DNA of 64,000 nucleotides from Bacillota bacterium (GTDB taxonomy: Bacteria; Bacillota; Clostridia; DSM-8532). Made by a program: the position numbers and the translations under genes. Positions 44,714 through 53,025 of the stretch are shown here, in pieces. The notes below the pieces were generated by a model. That model saw nothing but the letters and a program-made list of their open reading frames with translations. It was not told the origin of the DNA and searched no databases. Position 1 is the stretch's first letter. Every line of letters starts with the position of its first letter. The stretch covers positions 186,001 through 250,000 of the forward strand of contig JAEZTB010000042.1 in assembly GCA_023443745.1 (NCBI GenBank), given 5' to 3'.

Positions 44714-44750
44714 TTTATTATGGTATTGTCCGTGTTAAATCCGTGCTAAG
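44714..44750 (-). promoter_or_regulatory. Response-regulator operator and promoter of the two-component operon
   Basis: On the minus strand CTTAGCACGGATTTAACACG gives two 11-bp repeats (TTAGCACGGAT, TTAACACGGAC). They are followed seven bases later by a CATAAT -10-like box. The layout matches 42832-42866 base for base in spacing. Confidence 0.65.
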
Positions 44751-44778
44751 ATACCCCATCCTATCCATGCAGAATGTG

Positions 44779-44816
44779 CAAAAAAGAGATGCCTTCCCAT
44801 CGGAAAACATCTCTTT
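44779..44816 (-). terminator. Terminator of rplM-rpsI
   Basis: AGAGATG/CATCTCT stem followed by six T on the minus strand, lying after rpsI and before the response-regulator promoter. Confidence 0.75.
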
Positions 44817-44959
44817 GCGTATCAAATATTATTGTATCCTATTGCTTACATATTACTTACGCGTAATTTCCAGATAACGCTCCGCACAGCTCCAAATTCA
44901 CAAAACCTGATAAATACAAGGTTTTGAATACTCTGAATTGTGTGAATATAATCTCTTGA

Positions 44960-45352
44960 TTAACGCTTGGAGAACTGTGGAGCACGACGAGCTTTCTTTA
45001 AGCCGTACTTCTTTCTTTCCTTCATTCTCGGGTCGCGGGTCAGGAAACCAGCCTTCTTAAGCGGAGATCTTAAGCTATCCTCTACCTTCAAAAGTGCTCT
45101 TGCGATACCATGACGAATAGCACCGGCCTGGCCTGTAAAGCCACCGCCTCTGACAGTAACAATGGCGTTGAACTTACCAATGGTCTCTGTCAGTACGAGA
45201 GGTTGCTTACAAATAACCTTGAGGGTCTCGAGGCCAAAATAGTCATCAATTGCCCTATCATTTATCACTATACTGCCATTGCCGGGAACCAGTCTGACTC
45301 TTGCAACGGACTTCTTTCTTCTACCTGTACCGTAAAACTGTACCTTTGCCAT
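44960..45352 (-). CDS. rpsI: 30S ribosomal protein S9
   Basis: Small-subunit head protein whose C-terminal tail touches P-site tRNA. It is 130 residues with the N-terminal GTGRRKKSVARVRL, GGGFTGQAGAIRHGIARAL and the basic end RKKYGLKKARRAPQFSKR. It is 19 nt after rplM, the usual L13-S9 pair. Confidence 0.99.
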   Translation of the reverse strand: MAKVQFYGTGRRKKSVARVRLVPGNGSIVINDRAIDDYFGLETLKVICKQPLVLTETIGKFNAIVTVRGGGFTGQAGAIRHGIARALLKVEDSLRSPLKKAGFLTRDPRMKERKKYGLKKARRAPQFSKR

Positions 45353-45371
45353 TTACGTATCCTCCCCTCAA

Positions 45372-45806
45372 TTAAATGTTAAGCTCAAGCACTTCGGGCT
45401 TCTGGGCCTGATGATCGTGCTTGGCGCCTGCATATACCTTTAGCTTCTTGAACATGGCGCGCCCTAAGCTATTGCCGGGAAGCATTCTCTTCACAGCAAG
45501 CTCAAAAACTCTTTCCGGTTGAATTTCAAGTAAACGTCTGTACTTGACTTCCTTGAGATGTCCAATGTAACCGGTGTGACGTCTGTACATCTTCTGATCT
45601 AACTTCTTACCTGTCATTACAATCTTGTCTGCGTTTAAAACGATGACAAAATCGCCGGTATCAACATGAGGTGTGTAAATAGGCTTATTCTTGCCGCGAA
45701 GAATCTTTGCAACTTCACTTGCGGCACGACCCAGTACCTTGCCCTCAACGTCAACAACATACCATTTTCTATCGACTTCTTGTGCCTTGGCCATAAACGT
45801 CTTCAT
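45372..45806 (-). CDS. rplM: 50S ribosomal protein L13
   Basis: Early-assembly large-subunit protein, 144 residues, starting MKTFMAKAQEVDRKWYVVD behind GGGAGG. Signatures GRAASEVAKILRGKNKP, DTGDFVIVLNADKIV and KMLPGN (here RMLPGNSLGR) are present. Its 76-nt upstream stretch could hold an L13 leader, but I could not assign one with confidence. Confidence 0.99.
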   Translation of the reverse strand: MKTFMAKAQEVDRKWYVVDVEGKVLGRAASEVAKILRGKNKPIYTPHVDTGDFVIVLNADKIVMTGKKLDQKMYRRHTGYIGHLKEVKYRRLLEIQPERVFELAVKRMLPGNSLGRAMFKKLKVYAGAKHDHQAQKPEVLELNI

Positions 45807-45881
45807 GGGGTAACCTCCCTTTAAAATATGCTTTACAGGTTTATCCTGTTTGCTTGCAAATCAATATGGTATATTAATTAT

Positions 45882-45918
45882 CAAAAAAGAACGCCGCAAC
45901 CTGCAGCGTCCTTTATTT
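45882..45918 (-). terminator. Terminator of the ctsR-mcsA-mcsB-clpC operon
   Basis: GGACGCTGC/GCGGCGTTC stem with a five-base loop and six T on the minus strand, 66 nt after the clpC stop. Confidence 0.85.
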
Positions 45919-45982
45919 TAATACAGATATTTAGTGAGTGTCAAGATTAAAATCCGTTAAATTCAAAATACATCTCTCTAGC

Positions 45983-48493
45983 TCACTCATTTGCTCTTTT
46001 TTTCTCGTTTTCTCTCTTTATTTCATCTGCCGTCCCATTTTTTATTTGACCTTCATAAGCTGCCAGTCGCTGCACCTCAATCTTGCCCTCCACAAAGGTT
46101 ATGGATACCGTATCCCCTTCTTTGACACGGTCATCCAGAACAGCTTCGGCCAGCTTATCTTCTATCTGTTCCTGAATGGTTCTCTTTAGTGGCCTTGCAC
46201 CGTAAGCCTTGTCATATCCCTTCTCAGCCAGATAGTTTTCGATCTCCTCTGTGAAGGTAACGTGAATATGGTGCTGTTCCATACGCTTTGAGGTTTCAGC
46301 CAGCATCAGTGCAGCAATCTGCTTGATCTCATCGCGATTCAAAGGATGGAATACGATAATCTCATCGACACGATTAAGAAATTCAGGCCGGAAGGTTTTT
46401 TTGAGCTCGGTCATGACATTCTTTTTCATGTCCTCATAATCGCGGGCTGCATTTTCCTCTAAAGATCCAAAGCCCAAGCGCTTAGGCTCCACTATCTCAC
46501 GAGCCCCTACATTTGATGTCATAATAATGACCGTGTTTCTGAAATTAACCACACGCCCTGTGGAATCGGTCAGTCTGCCGTCATCCAGAATTTGCAGAAG
46601 CATGTTGAATACATCAGGGTGTGCCTTTTCTATTTCGTCAAAGAGTACCACTGAATAAGGTTTTCTTCTCACCTTCTCAGTGAGTTGACCGCCTTCATCA
46701 TAGCCCACATAGCCGGGTGGGGAGCCTACAAGCCTCGATACGCTATGCTTCTCCATGTATTCCGACATGTCAATGCGGATCATAAGACTTTCGTCACCAA
46801 ACAGCGCTTCGGCAAGTGCTTTAGACAGCTCTGTTTTACCCACGCCGGTAGGTCCGGAGAAGATGAAGGAACCCACAGGACGCTTAGGATCCTTAAGACC
46901 CACACGCCCTCTTCTTATTGCCCGGGAAACGGCTCGTACCGCATCTTCCTGGCCGATGACCCTCTTATGAAGCACCGACTCCATGTTTTTCAGGCGTTCG
47001 GTTTCCTCCTGAGCAAGACGGCTGACAGGAATACCTGTCCATGAACCAATGATGGCAGCAATCTCTTCCTCGGAAACAATATGGGTATTCATGGAGTTCT
47101 CCATCTGCCATGCATCCTTCTTTTGAACAAGTTCGTCCTTCAGCTTGTTTTCCTCATCCCGAAGGGAAGCCGCCCTCTCAAATTCCTGACTTACAATGGC
47201 ATCCTCCTTCATCTTGTGAAGCTCTTCAATCCTTCTTTCCATATCCTTTAAATCGGTTGGAGCCGTAAAGCTTTTCAACCTTACTCTGCTGGAAGCCTCG
47301 TCAATGAGGTCAATGGCCTTGTCAGGCAGGAACCGGTCGTTAATGTAGCGTGAAGATAATATGACAGCCGCATCAATGGCTTTATCAGTAATCTTGACCT
47401 TGTGATGGGCTTCATACTTGTCACGAATGCCCTTCAAAATTTCAACAGCCTCTTCCTGAGTAGGCTCCCCTACTGTAATAGGCTGAAAACGACGTTCTAA
47501 AGCCGCATCCTTTTCAATGTGCTTGCGGTATTCATCCAGCGTGGTGGCACCGATAATCTGGATTTCACCTCTTGCCAGCAGAGGCTTTAAAATATTGGCC
47601 GCATCAATGGCCCCCTCTGCCGCGCCTGCTCCCACAATGGTATGCAATTCATCAATGAAGAGCACTACATTACCGGCATTGCGAATCTCTTCTATAGATT
47701 TTTTCAGACGATCTTCAAACTCTCCCCGGTACTTGGCCCCTGCTACCATGGAGGAAAGGTCCAAAGTCACAACCCGCTTATCCTTCAAGGTTTCAGGCAC
47801 ATTGTCCTCTACGATTTTATGAGCAAGGCCTTCACAAATGGCTGTTTTACCTACACCCGGCTCACCGATGAGACAGGGGTTGTTTTTGGTTCTTCGGCTC
47901 AATATTTGAATGACACGCTCTATTTCCTTGTCGCGACCAATAACGGGATCTACTCTTCCTTCACGAACCAGAGCCGTTAAATCCCGGCCGAACTGATCCA
48001 GGGTAGGAGTCTCCACATCAGCCGCTTTTGGCTTGGCTTGAGCTGCGGCCATGGGGGTATCTTCACTGAGCATGGCCAGAATATTCTCATAGAGCTTGCG
48101 AATATCAACACCAAGATCGGTGAGGATTTTAACAGCCACACTTTCTCCCTCTCGCATAATACCAATCAGGATGTGCTCGGTTCCGATGAAATTCTGACCC
48201 ATTCTCCTGGTTTCCGCGTAGCTGAGCTCTAAAACCCGCTTGGTGCGTGGTGTATAGGATAGAGTTGGGGAAGATCCTTCCCCGGAGCCAATAAGCTCCA
48301 TAATCTTATGCCCTATACGCTCATCATTAATGCCGTTTGCTAAAAGGACACTCGCCGCAACACCCGAACCTTCCTTGGCAAGGCCCCATAAAATATGTTC
48401 AGTGCCTATATAGGCATGTCCGAAAGCTGTTGCACAGTCCTTTGCGTGCATCAGCGCTATTTCTGCTTTCTTTGTAAACTTACCGTAAATCAT
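45983..48493 (-). CDS. clpC: ClpC ATPase (Hsp100 protein unfoldase)
   Basis: AAA+ unfoldase that feeds substrates to ClpP. It is 836 residues starting MIYGKFTKKAEIALMHAKD, with GAGGTG just before the ATG. The N-terminal double Clp_N repeat is followed by the first AAA module (GEPGVGKTAICEG near residue 205), an M-domain with the UVR-type helix EFERAASLRDEENKL, and the second AAA module (GPTGVGKTELSKAL near 540). The IGF-type ClpP-binding loop lies in the second module. It is last in a CtsR-regulated operon and is the probable effector for proteins marked by McsB. Confidence 0.98.
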   Translation of the reverse strand: MIYGKFTKKAEIALMHAKDCATAFGHAYIGTEHILWGLAKEGSGVAASVLLANGINDERIGHKIMELIGSGEGSSPTLSYTPRTKRVLELSYAETRRMGQNFIGTEHILIGIMREGESVAVKILTDLGVDIRKLYENILAMLSEDTPMAAAQAKPKAADVETPTLDQFGRDLTALVREGRVDPVIGRDKEIERVIQILSRRTKNNPCLIGEPGVGKTAICEGLAHKIVEDNVPETLKDKRVVTLDLSSMVAGAKYRGEFEDRLKKSIEEIRNAGNVVLFIDELHTIVGAGAAEGAIDAANILKPLLARGEIQIIGATTLDEYRKHIEKDAALERRFQPITVGEPTQEEAVEILKGIRDKYEAHHKVKITDKAIDAAVILSSRYINDRFLPDKAIDLIDEASSRVRLKSFTAPTDLKDMERRIEELHKMKEDAIVSQEFERAASLRDEENKLKDELVQKKDAWQMENSMNTHIVSEEEIAAIIGSWTGIPVSRLAQEETERLKNMESVLHKRVIGQEDAVRAVSRAIRRGRVGLKDPKRPVGSFIFSGPTGVGKTELSKALAEALFGDESLMIRIDMSEYMEKHSVSRLVGSPPGYVGYDEGGQLTEKVRRKPYSVVLFDEIEKAHPDVFNMLLQILDDGRLTDSTGRVVNFRNTVIIMTSNVGAREIVEPKRLGFGSLEENAARDYEDMKKNVMTELKKTFRPEFLNRVDEIIVFHPLNRDEIKQIAALMLAETSKRMEQHHIHVTFTEEIENYLAEKGYDKAYGARPLKRTIQEQIEDKLAEAVLDDRVKEGDTVSITFVEGKIEVQRLAAYEGQIKNGTADEIKRENEKKRANE

Positions 48494-48523
48494 GCATTTC
48501 ACCTCTTATACTTCTCATTTTCG

Positions 48524-49585
48524 CTATGCTTCAGGTCTGCCCTTACTCTCATGTCTGAGGCTTTCCTCGATATGGCTCCTTACATAATTAGCCCTTATAA
48601 TATCTTTTTCATCCGGTTTTAACAATTTACCCGCATAAACTTGCAAACTGCCGGGCTGGATCTTTATCATCATCTCATTGGCATCAACTTCAGATAGATC
48701 CGGAATAAGCCCCAAATTAATACCTAAACGAATATCTGAAAGCCTTTGAAGGGCTTCATCGGATGTTAAAGTCCGGGCAAAACGAAGTATGCCATAGGAA
48801 CGCATAATACGATCCTCAAGCTTGCTTCCGTTGCGTTTTAGAAGCTCTTCCCTCAAAAGCCTTTCCTGCTCCATGATCTGATAACCGATGGTCTTAATGC
48901 TCATGACAATATCATTCTCGCTTTTGCCCAGCGTCACCTGGTTTGAGAGCTGATACATATTGCCATAGGCTTCAGTATTCTCCCCATAGAGGCCTCTGAC
49001 AGCCAGCCCTAGCTTGCCGCAGGATTCCAGAATTGTCCGGATGTAGCCTGTCATGGTCAGAGCCGGGAGATGAAGCATCAGCGAGACACGTATAGCGGTT
49101 CCTACGTTCGTAGGACAGCTGGTCAGATAACCGATGGTATCGTTGAAGGCATAATCAATTTTTTCTGAAATTAGATTGTCAAAGTAATTACATATATCAA
49201 AAGCTTTTTCAAGCTGCATACCCGAAGTCAGACATTGCATTCTTAAATGGTCTTCCTCATTGATCATGATACTGATCTGCTCATCATGGCTTATAAGCGC
49301 ACCCACTTCCAGGTTGCTCTCAGCCAGTTCCTTACTGACCAGGTGTTTTTCCACCAGCACCTGGCGCTCGACGGGTAGGATTTCCTTAAATCTCTTCAAT
49401 GAAAAATTTTCTTTTAGCTTTGGATCAGAGAAAAGCGCATTGCAGGTCTCCTGAATGACTCTTTCCTGTTGCTCCGGAAGACTCCTTTGAGGAAAAGGAT
49501 AGGCATCGAAATTTCTTGCCAGCCGCACTCTGCTGGACACTACCACATCTGAGTCGGGGCCAATATCAATGTACCATTTATTCAT
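48524..49585 (-). CDS. mcsB: Protein arginine kinase McsB
   Basis: Phosphorylates arginines on proteins to mark them for ClpCP and inactivates CtsR. It is 353 residues with the guanidino-kinase catalytic domain: SSRVRLARNFDAYPFP near residue 16, LISHDEQISIMINEEDHLRMQ with the catalytic glutamate region near 105-125, and GYLTSCPTNVGTAIRVS near 165. Start ATG overlaps the end of mcsA by four bases (ATGA type), so the two are coupled. Confidence 0.98.
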   Translation of the reverse strand: MNKWYIDIGPDSDVVVSSRVRLARNFDAYPFPQRSLPEQQERVIQETCNALFSDPKLKENFSLKRFKEILPVERQVLVEKHLVSKELAESNLEVGALISHDEQISIMINEEDHLRMQCLTSGMQLEKAFDICNYFDNLISEKIDYAFNDTIGYLTSCPTNVGTAIRVSLMLHLPALTMTGYIRTILESCGKLGLAVRGLYGENTEAYGNMYQLSNQVTLGKSENDIVMSIKTIGYQIMEQERLLREELLKRNGSKLEDRIMRSYGILRFARTLTSDEALQRLSDIRLGINLGLIPDLSEVDANEMMIKIQPGSLQVYAGKLLKPDEKDIIRANYVRSHIEESLRHESKGRPEA

Positions 49586-50079
49586 GGCGCCTGGCCCCCT
49601 TTCTCACTATCCAGATACCTGATCTGGTCACGTATTTGGGCCGCACGCTCATAAGCCTCTGTCCGGATACATTCCTGGAGCTCCTGTTTTAAATGTTCTA
49701 TCTGAGACTGCGCATTCTGCTGGTGCTCAAATTTATTGGGAGTCTTTCCCCGATGAGTCGTATTGCCCTGTATACGGGTAAGAAGGGATTGCATAGGTTC
49801 AAAAAAGACTTCGTAGCACTGGCTGCAACCCATACGTCCCGTTTTGTTGAACTCTTCAACCGTCATACCGCAGCGGTCACACTGCGCAACGATGGGTGCG
49901 ATTCTCTCATCCTCGTTATTAAGGCCAAGGAGCCCTGTTATCAGGGAGTTCAGGTCTATTTTGACCACGTCCGCACCAGCACATTGTCTACATACGAACA
50001 TGTCAGTTTTCTGACCGTTGACAATTTGAGTAAAGTAAACAGTTGCTTCTCTTTGCTTGCAAATCTGGCAAAGCGGCAT
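49582..50079 (-). CDS. mcsA: McsA, activator of McsB
   Basis: Zinc-binding partner that activates McsB. It is 165 residues with the start at MPLCQICKQREAT, behind CGGAGG. Two CxxC pairs near the N-terminus (CQIC, CRQC) and a second set (CDRCGMT, CSQCYEVF) bind zinc. The C-terminal UVR motif is EHLKQELQECIRTEAYERAAQIRDQIRYL. It is the second gene of the operon, 14 nt after ctsR. Confidence 0.96.
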   Translation of the reverse strand: MPLCQICKQREATVYFTQIVNGQKTDMFVCRQCAGADVVKIDLNSLITGLLGLNNEDERIAPIVAQCDRCGMTVEEFNKTGRMGCSQCYEVFFEPMQSLLTRIQGNTTHRGKTPNKFEHQQNAQSQIEHLKQELQECIRTEAYERAAQIRDQIRYLDSEKGGQAP

Positions 50080-50093
50080 ATATACCACCTCCG

Positions 50094-50555
50094 TTAAAGC
50101 ACCGTCAAGCTCACGAGCATATTTTTAAGTATTATGGCCCTTATATCATCACGTCTATCCATAGGAATCTCCATGAGCACCTTGTCCGATGTGGCGGCTT
50201 TCATGAGCATAGCTTCACGGTATTCTATAATATTATAGTCAACAAAGTTGTTAATAAATACCTCACAAGTGTGTTGTGATATTCTGTCTCCTACAGAGGA
50301 GATGATATGCATCAAATAATCACCGGCTGAATCAGCATTAAGCCGTTTGATGCTGATATAGCCACCGCCGCCTCTTCGGCTTTCAACATAGTATCCCTTA
50401 TCGTTGGTGAAACGTGTAGAAATAACGTAATTAATCTGTGACGGAACGCAATTGAACTTGTTGGCAAGCTCGTTCCTTTGTATTTCCACAGCACCCTCCT
50501 CTTCGTTAATCAACGCTTTGAGAAAGGATTCAATTATATCGCTGAGCCTTGCCAT
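50094..50555 (-). CDS. ctsR: Class III stress-gene repressor CtsR
   Basis: Dimeric repressor of clp genes. It is 153 residues with the winged helix (residues about 1-70) carrying the glycine-rich wing ESRRGGGGYISIKR and a helical C-domain with EAMLMKAA and heat-sensing contacts. It is the first gene of its operon and should repress itself through the CtsR box 22 nt upstream. Confidence 0.97.
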   Translation of the reverse strand: MARLSDIIESFLKALINEEEGAVEIQRNELANKFNCVPSQINYVISTRFTNDKGYYVESRRGGGGYISIKRLNADSAGDYLMHIISSVGDRISQHTCEVFINNFVDYNIIEYREAMLMKAATSDKVLMEIPMDRRDDIRAIILKNMLVSLTVL

Positions 50556-50576
50556 AGTATCACCTCATTAATTATA

Positions 50577-50622
50577 TTTGACTATCTCTGACTATTATAA
50601 ACTATTCCAATTCATAATGCAA
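50577..50622 (-). promoter_or_regulatory. CtsR box and sigma-A promoter of the ctsR operon
   Basis: TTGCAT (50617-50622) and TATAAT (50594-50599) lie 17 bp apart on the minus strand. Right after them is AGTCAGA, GAT, AGTCAAA (50577-50593), a close match to the CtsR heptad operator, placed where bound repressor would block initiation. Confidence 0.88.
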
Positions 50623-50630
50623 GATGAAGC

Positions 50631-50672
50631 AAAACACCTCACTTATTTCAGTAATAAGTGAGGTGTTTTTAA
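50631..50672 (-). terminator. Terminator of the EF-G paralogue gene
   Basis: A long perfect hairpin AACACCTCACTTATT/AATAAGTGAGGTGTT with a five-base loop, flanked by A/T runs on both sides. Confidence 0.9.
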
Positions 50673-50699
50673 TGGCTAGTTTATGCAGTTTCGGAATTT

Positions 50700-52784
50700 T
50701 TACTCGTCGTCATCCGTTTTATTCTTAGCCGCTTCAGCAATAACCTTATCAGCTACCATAGGTGGTGCTTCCTCGTAGCGCTCGAAGTTCATAGTGAAGT
50801 ATCCTCTGCCCTGGGTAATGGAACGGAGATCGGTGGCATAGCGGAACATTTCCGCCTGAGGCACTTCGGCCACAACCTGCTGGATGCCGCCCTCCTGGGG
50901 ATTCATGCCCAGAACACGACCGCGGCGTTTATTGAGATCGCCGATAATATCGCCCATATAATCATCAGGAACATAGACTTCAACGTGGCAGATAGGTTCC
51001 AAGAGAACCGGCCCCGCCTGCCTGACACCTTCCTTATAAGCCAAGCTTGCCGCTATTTTAAAGGCCATTTCAGAGGAGTCAACATCATGGTATTTGCCGT
51101 CCACTAAAGTAGCTTTGAGATGAACAACCGGATAACCGGCCAGCACACCCTTTTGCATACTATCTCTCAAGCCTTTTTCTACAGCAGGGAAGTATTGCCT
51201 GGGAACAGAACCACCAAATATTTTTTCTTCAAAAACAAGATCCTCGGTTGGTCCGGGTTCAAATTCGATCCAAACATCGCCGAATTGACCATGGCCACCA
51301 CTCTGTTTCTTGTGTTTGCCTTCCACCTTGACCTTTTTCTTTATGGTTTCGCGGTAGGGCACGATGGGGTGAACCAGCTCAACCTCTACCTTAAACTTAT
51401 TACGGAGCTTACTTGTAATGACATCCAGATGCTGATCCCCTGTTCCGTAAATAAGGGTTTGCTTGGTTTCGGGGTGGAGATACATTTTAAAGGTTGGGTC
51501 CTCTTCCAACAGTCTGTGCAAGCCTGCACTGATCTTATCTTCATCACCTTTGGCTTTGGGAAGAATAGCCATTGCCAGCATGGGTTCGGGGAAGATAATG
51601 GGATCAACCAGAACGGGCTTTTCTTTTGCACACAGGGTATCGTTGGTTTCAGTTACCGTCAGCTTGGCGACTGCGCCAATATCTCCGGATACCAGCCTGG
51701 ATACTGCAATCTGCTGTTTGCCCTTCATGGCAAAGATATTGCTGATTTTTTCGGTTTTATCCTTATTGACATTATAAATTGTGCTGTCTGGTGATAGAGT
51801 GCCTGAAATAACCTTTAAGAAAGAGATTTTTCCTACAAATGGGTCGGCAATCGTCTTAAAGACCTGAACAACAAGCGGTTGATTGACCTCGGTCTTTATC
51901 TCAAGAGGCTCCTTGGTGGCGGCATGAAGAGCTTTAACCGTCCCTTTTTCACAATGTGCGGGCATGTATTTATTTATAGCATCCAATAAAAGTGATACGC
52001 CGGCCTTCTGTACCGAAGACAGACAAAGCACCGGTGCAATGTCACCATTCTTGACGCCGTTTTTAATGCCCTTTTTAATTTCCTCGTCTGTGAAGGCTTC
52101 ACCGGAGAAGTACTTCTCCATAAGCTCTTCATCGGTCTCGGCAACAGCCTCGGAGATGCCTTCCTTATATCCTTCGATCTGGCTTACCATATCGGGAGGG
52201 ATCTCACCTTCAACCGTATCCTTACCATTAAAGAAAACAGCCTTCATTTTGGGAACATTGACAATTCCTTTTAGCTTCCCACCCTCTACAATAGGGATTT
52301 GAAGCGCTATAACACTCTTCCCGAATTTATCCTTTAACTGATCGAAAACCTTCGAAAAGTCTGAATTTTCTTCATCAAGCTTACTGATTAAAAACATCTT
52401 GGGGATCTTTTTCTCATTGACAGCGGCCCAAGCCTTTTCAGTACCAACTTGAAGGCCGTCTTTTCCACCAACCAAAATAATGGCACTATCAGCTACAATC
52501 AATCCTTCAAGCATTTCCCCCACAAAATCAAAATAACCAGGAGTGTCAATGATATTGATTTTTACGTCGTTCCATTCAACCGGGGCAAGTGAGGTCGCGA
52601 TTGAGAACTTTCTTTTAATTTCTTCAGCATCATAATCCATGACGGTGTTTCCATCGACAACGCTACCAAAGCGATCCGTTGCTCCTGTTAAGAATAACAT
52701 TGATTCGGCGAGCGTTGTCTTGCCCGCATTGCCATGACCCAGCAGACATACATTGCGGATATTTTCACAACTGTAGTCTTTCAT
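50700..52784 (-). CDS. Elongation factor G-like protein (EF-G paralogue)
   Basis: A second EF-G-type GTPase in the window, 694 residues, complete with all five EF-G domains. G1 is GHGNAGKTTLAESM, and the G3 region is DTPGYFDFVGEML, with tyrosine in place of the usual histidine. G4 is SKLD rather than NKxD. Later segments GQFGDVWIEFEPGP and SSEMAFKIAASLAYKEG follow EF-G, and the C-terminus is acidic (KNKTDDDE). GGGGGA precedes the ATG. This resembles the fusA2-like paralogues seen in many Clostridia, not the tetracycline-resistance proteins. The task of this paralogue is not established. It has its own promoter and an elaborate 5' leader. Confidence 0.9.
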   Translation of the reverse strand: MKDYSCENIRNVCLLGHGNAGKTTLAESMLFLTGATDRFGSVVDGNTVMDYDAEEIKRKFSIATSLAPVEWNDVKINIIDTPGYFDFVGEMLEGLIVADSAIILVGGKDGLQVGTEKAWAAVNEKKIPKMFLISKLDEENSDFSKVFDQLKDKFGKSVIALQIPIVEGGKLKGIVNVPKMKAVFFNGKDTVEGEIPPDMVSQIEGYKEGISEAVAETDEELMEKYFSGEAFTDEEIKKGIKNGVKNGDIAPVLCLSSVQKAGVSLLLDAINKYMPAHCEKGTVKALHAATKEPLEIKTEVNQPLVVQVFKTIADPFVGKISFLKVISGTLSPDSTIYNVNKDKTEKISNIFAMKGKQQIAVSRLVSGDIGAVAKLTVTETNDTLCAKEKPVLVDPIIFPEPMLAMAILPKAKGDEDKISAGLHRLLEEDPTFKMYLHPETKQTLIYGTGDQHLDVITSKLRNKFKVEVELVHPIVPYRETIKKKVKVEGKHKKQSGGHGQFGDVWIEFEPGPTEDLVFEEKIFGGSVPRQYFPAVEKGLRDSMQKGVLAGYPVVHLKATLVDGKYHDVDSSEMAFKIAASLAYKEGVRQAGPVLLEPICHVEVYVPDDYMGDIIGDLNKRRGRVLGMNPQEGGIQQVVAEVPQAEMFRYATDLRSITQGRGYFTMNFERYEEAPPMVADKVIAEAAKNKTDDDE

Positions 52785-52813
52785 ATCAATTCCCCCTTAT
52801 CGGTTAAATTTTT

Positions 52814-52941
52814 AATCGACCCTTGTCGATTTGTGACTTCTGCCCACTATCAGATTTTAGGCAAAAGCAGACGAATGATTATCAAGCACACTCGATCTAT
52901 GGCAGAAAGTCACAAAAATCACTTTCTGCGTGATAATCATT
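52814..52941 (-). promoter_or_regulatory. Structured leader with alternative hairpins upstream of the EF-G paralogue
   Basis: In the minus-strand RNA, AATGATTATCA pairs with TGATAATCATT (52931-52941 and 52874-52884) and encloses GCAGAAAGT/ACTTTCTGC (52921-52929 and 52902-52910). The inner right arm, extended to GTGACTTTCTGCC, can instead pair with GGCAGAAGTCAC (52833-52844). A small AATCGAC hairpin (52814-52831) lies near the ribosome site. This layout suits a regulatory leader. Confidence 0.55.
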
Positions 52942-52948
52942 TTATAAT

Positions 52949-52978
52949 ATTATAACAGATTTATTACCCTGAAAACAA
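52949..52978 (-). promoter_or_regulatory. Promoter of the EF-G paralogue
   Basis: TATAAT at 52949-52954 and TTGTTT at 52973-52978 with 18-bp spacing on the minus strand. The transcript would begin at or next to the first hairpin arm. Confidence 0.6.
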
Positions 52979-53025
52979 TTTTTTAAACTTTACAAAATGA
53001 AATCCTTTTTATGAAATGCCTTGAC

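Noticed and set aside
50700..52784. TetM-like ribosomal protection protein
   Set aside because: The sequence keeps EF-G-type domains and a full-length EF-G layout and lacks the TetM-like C-terminal features; an EF-G paralogue is the better call.
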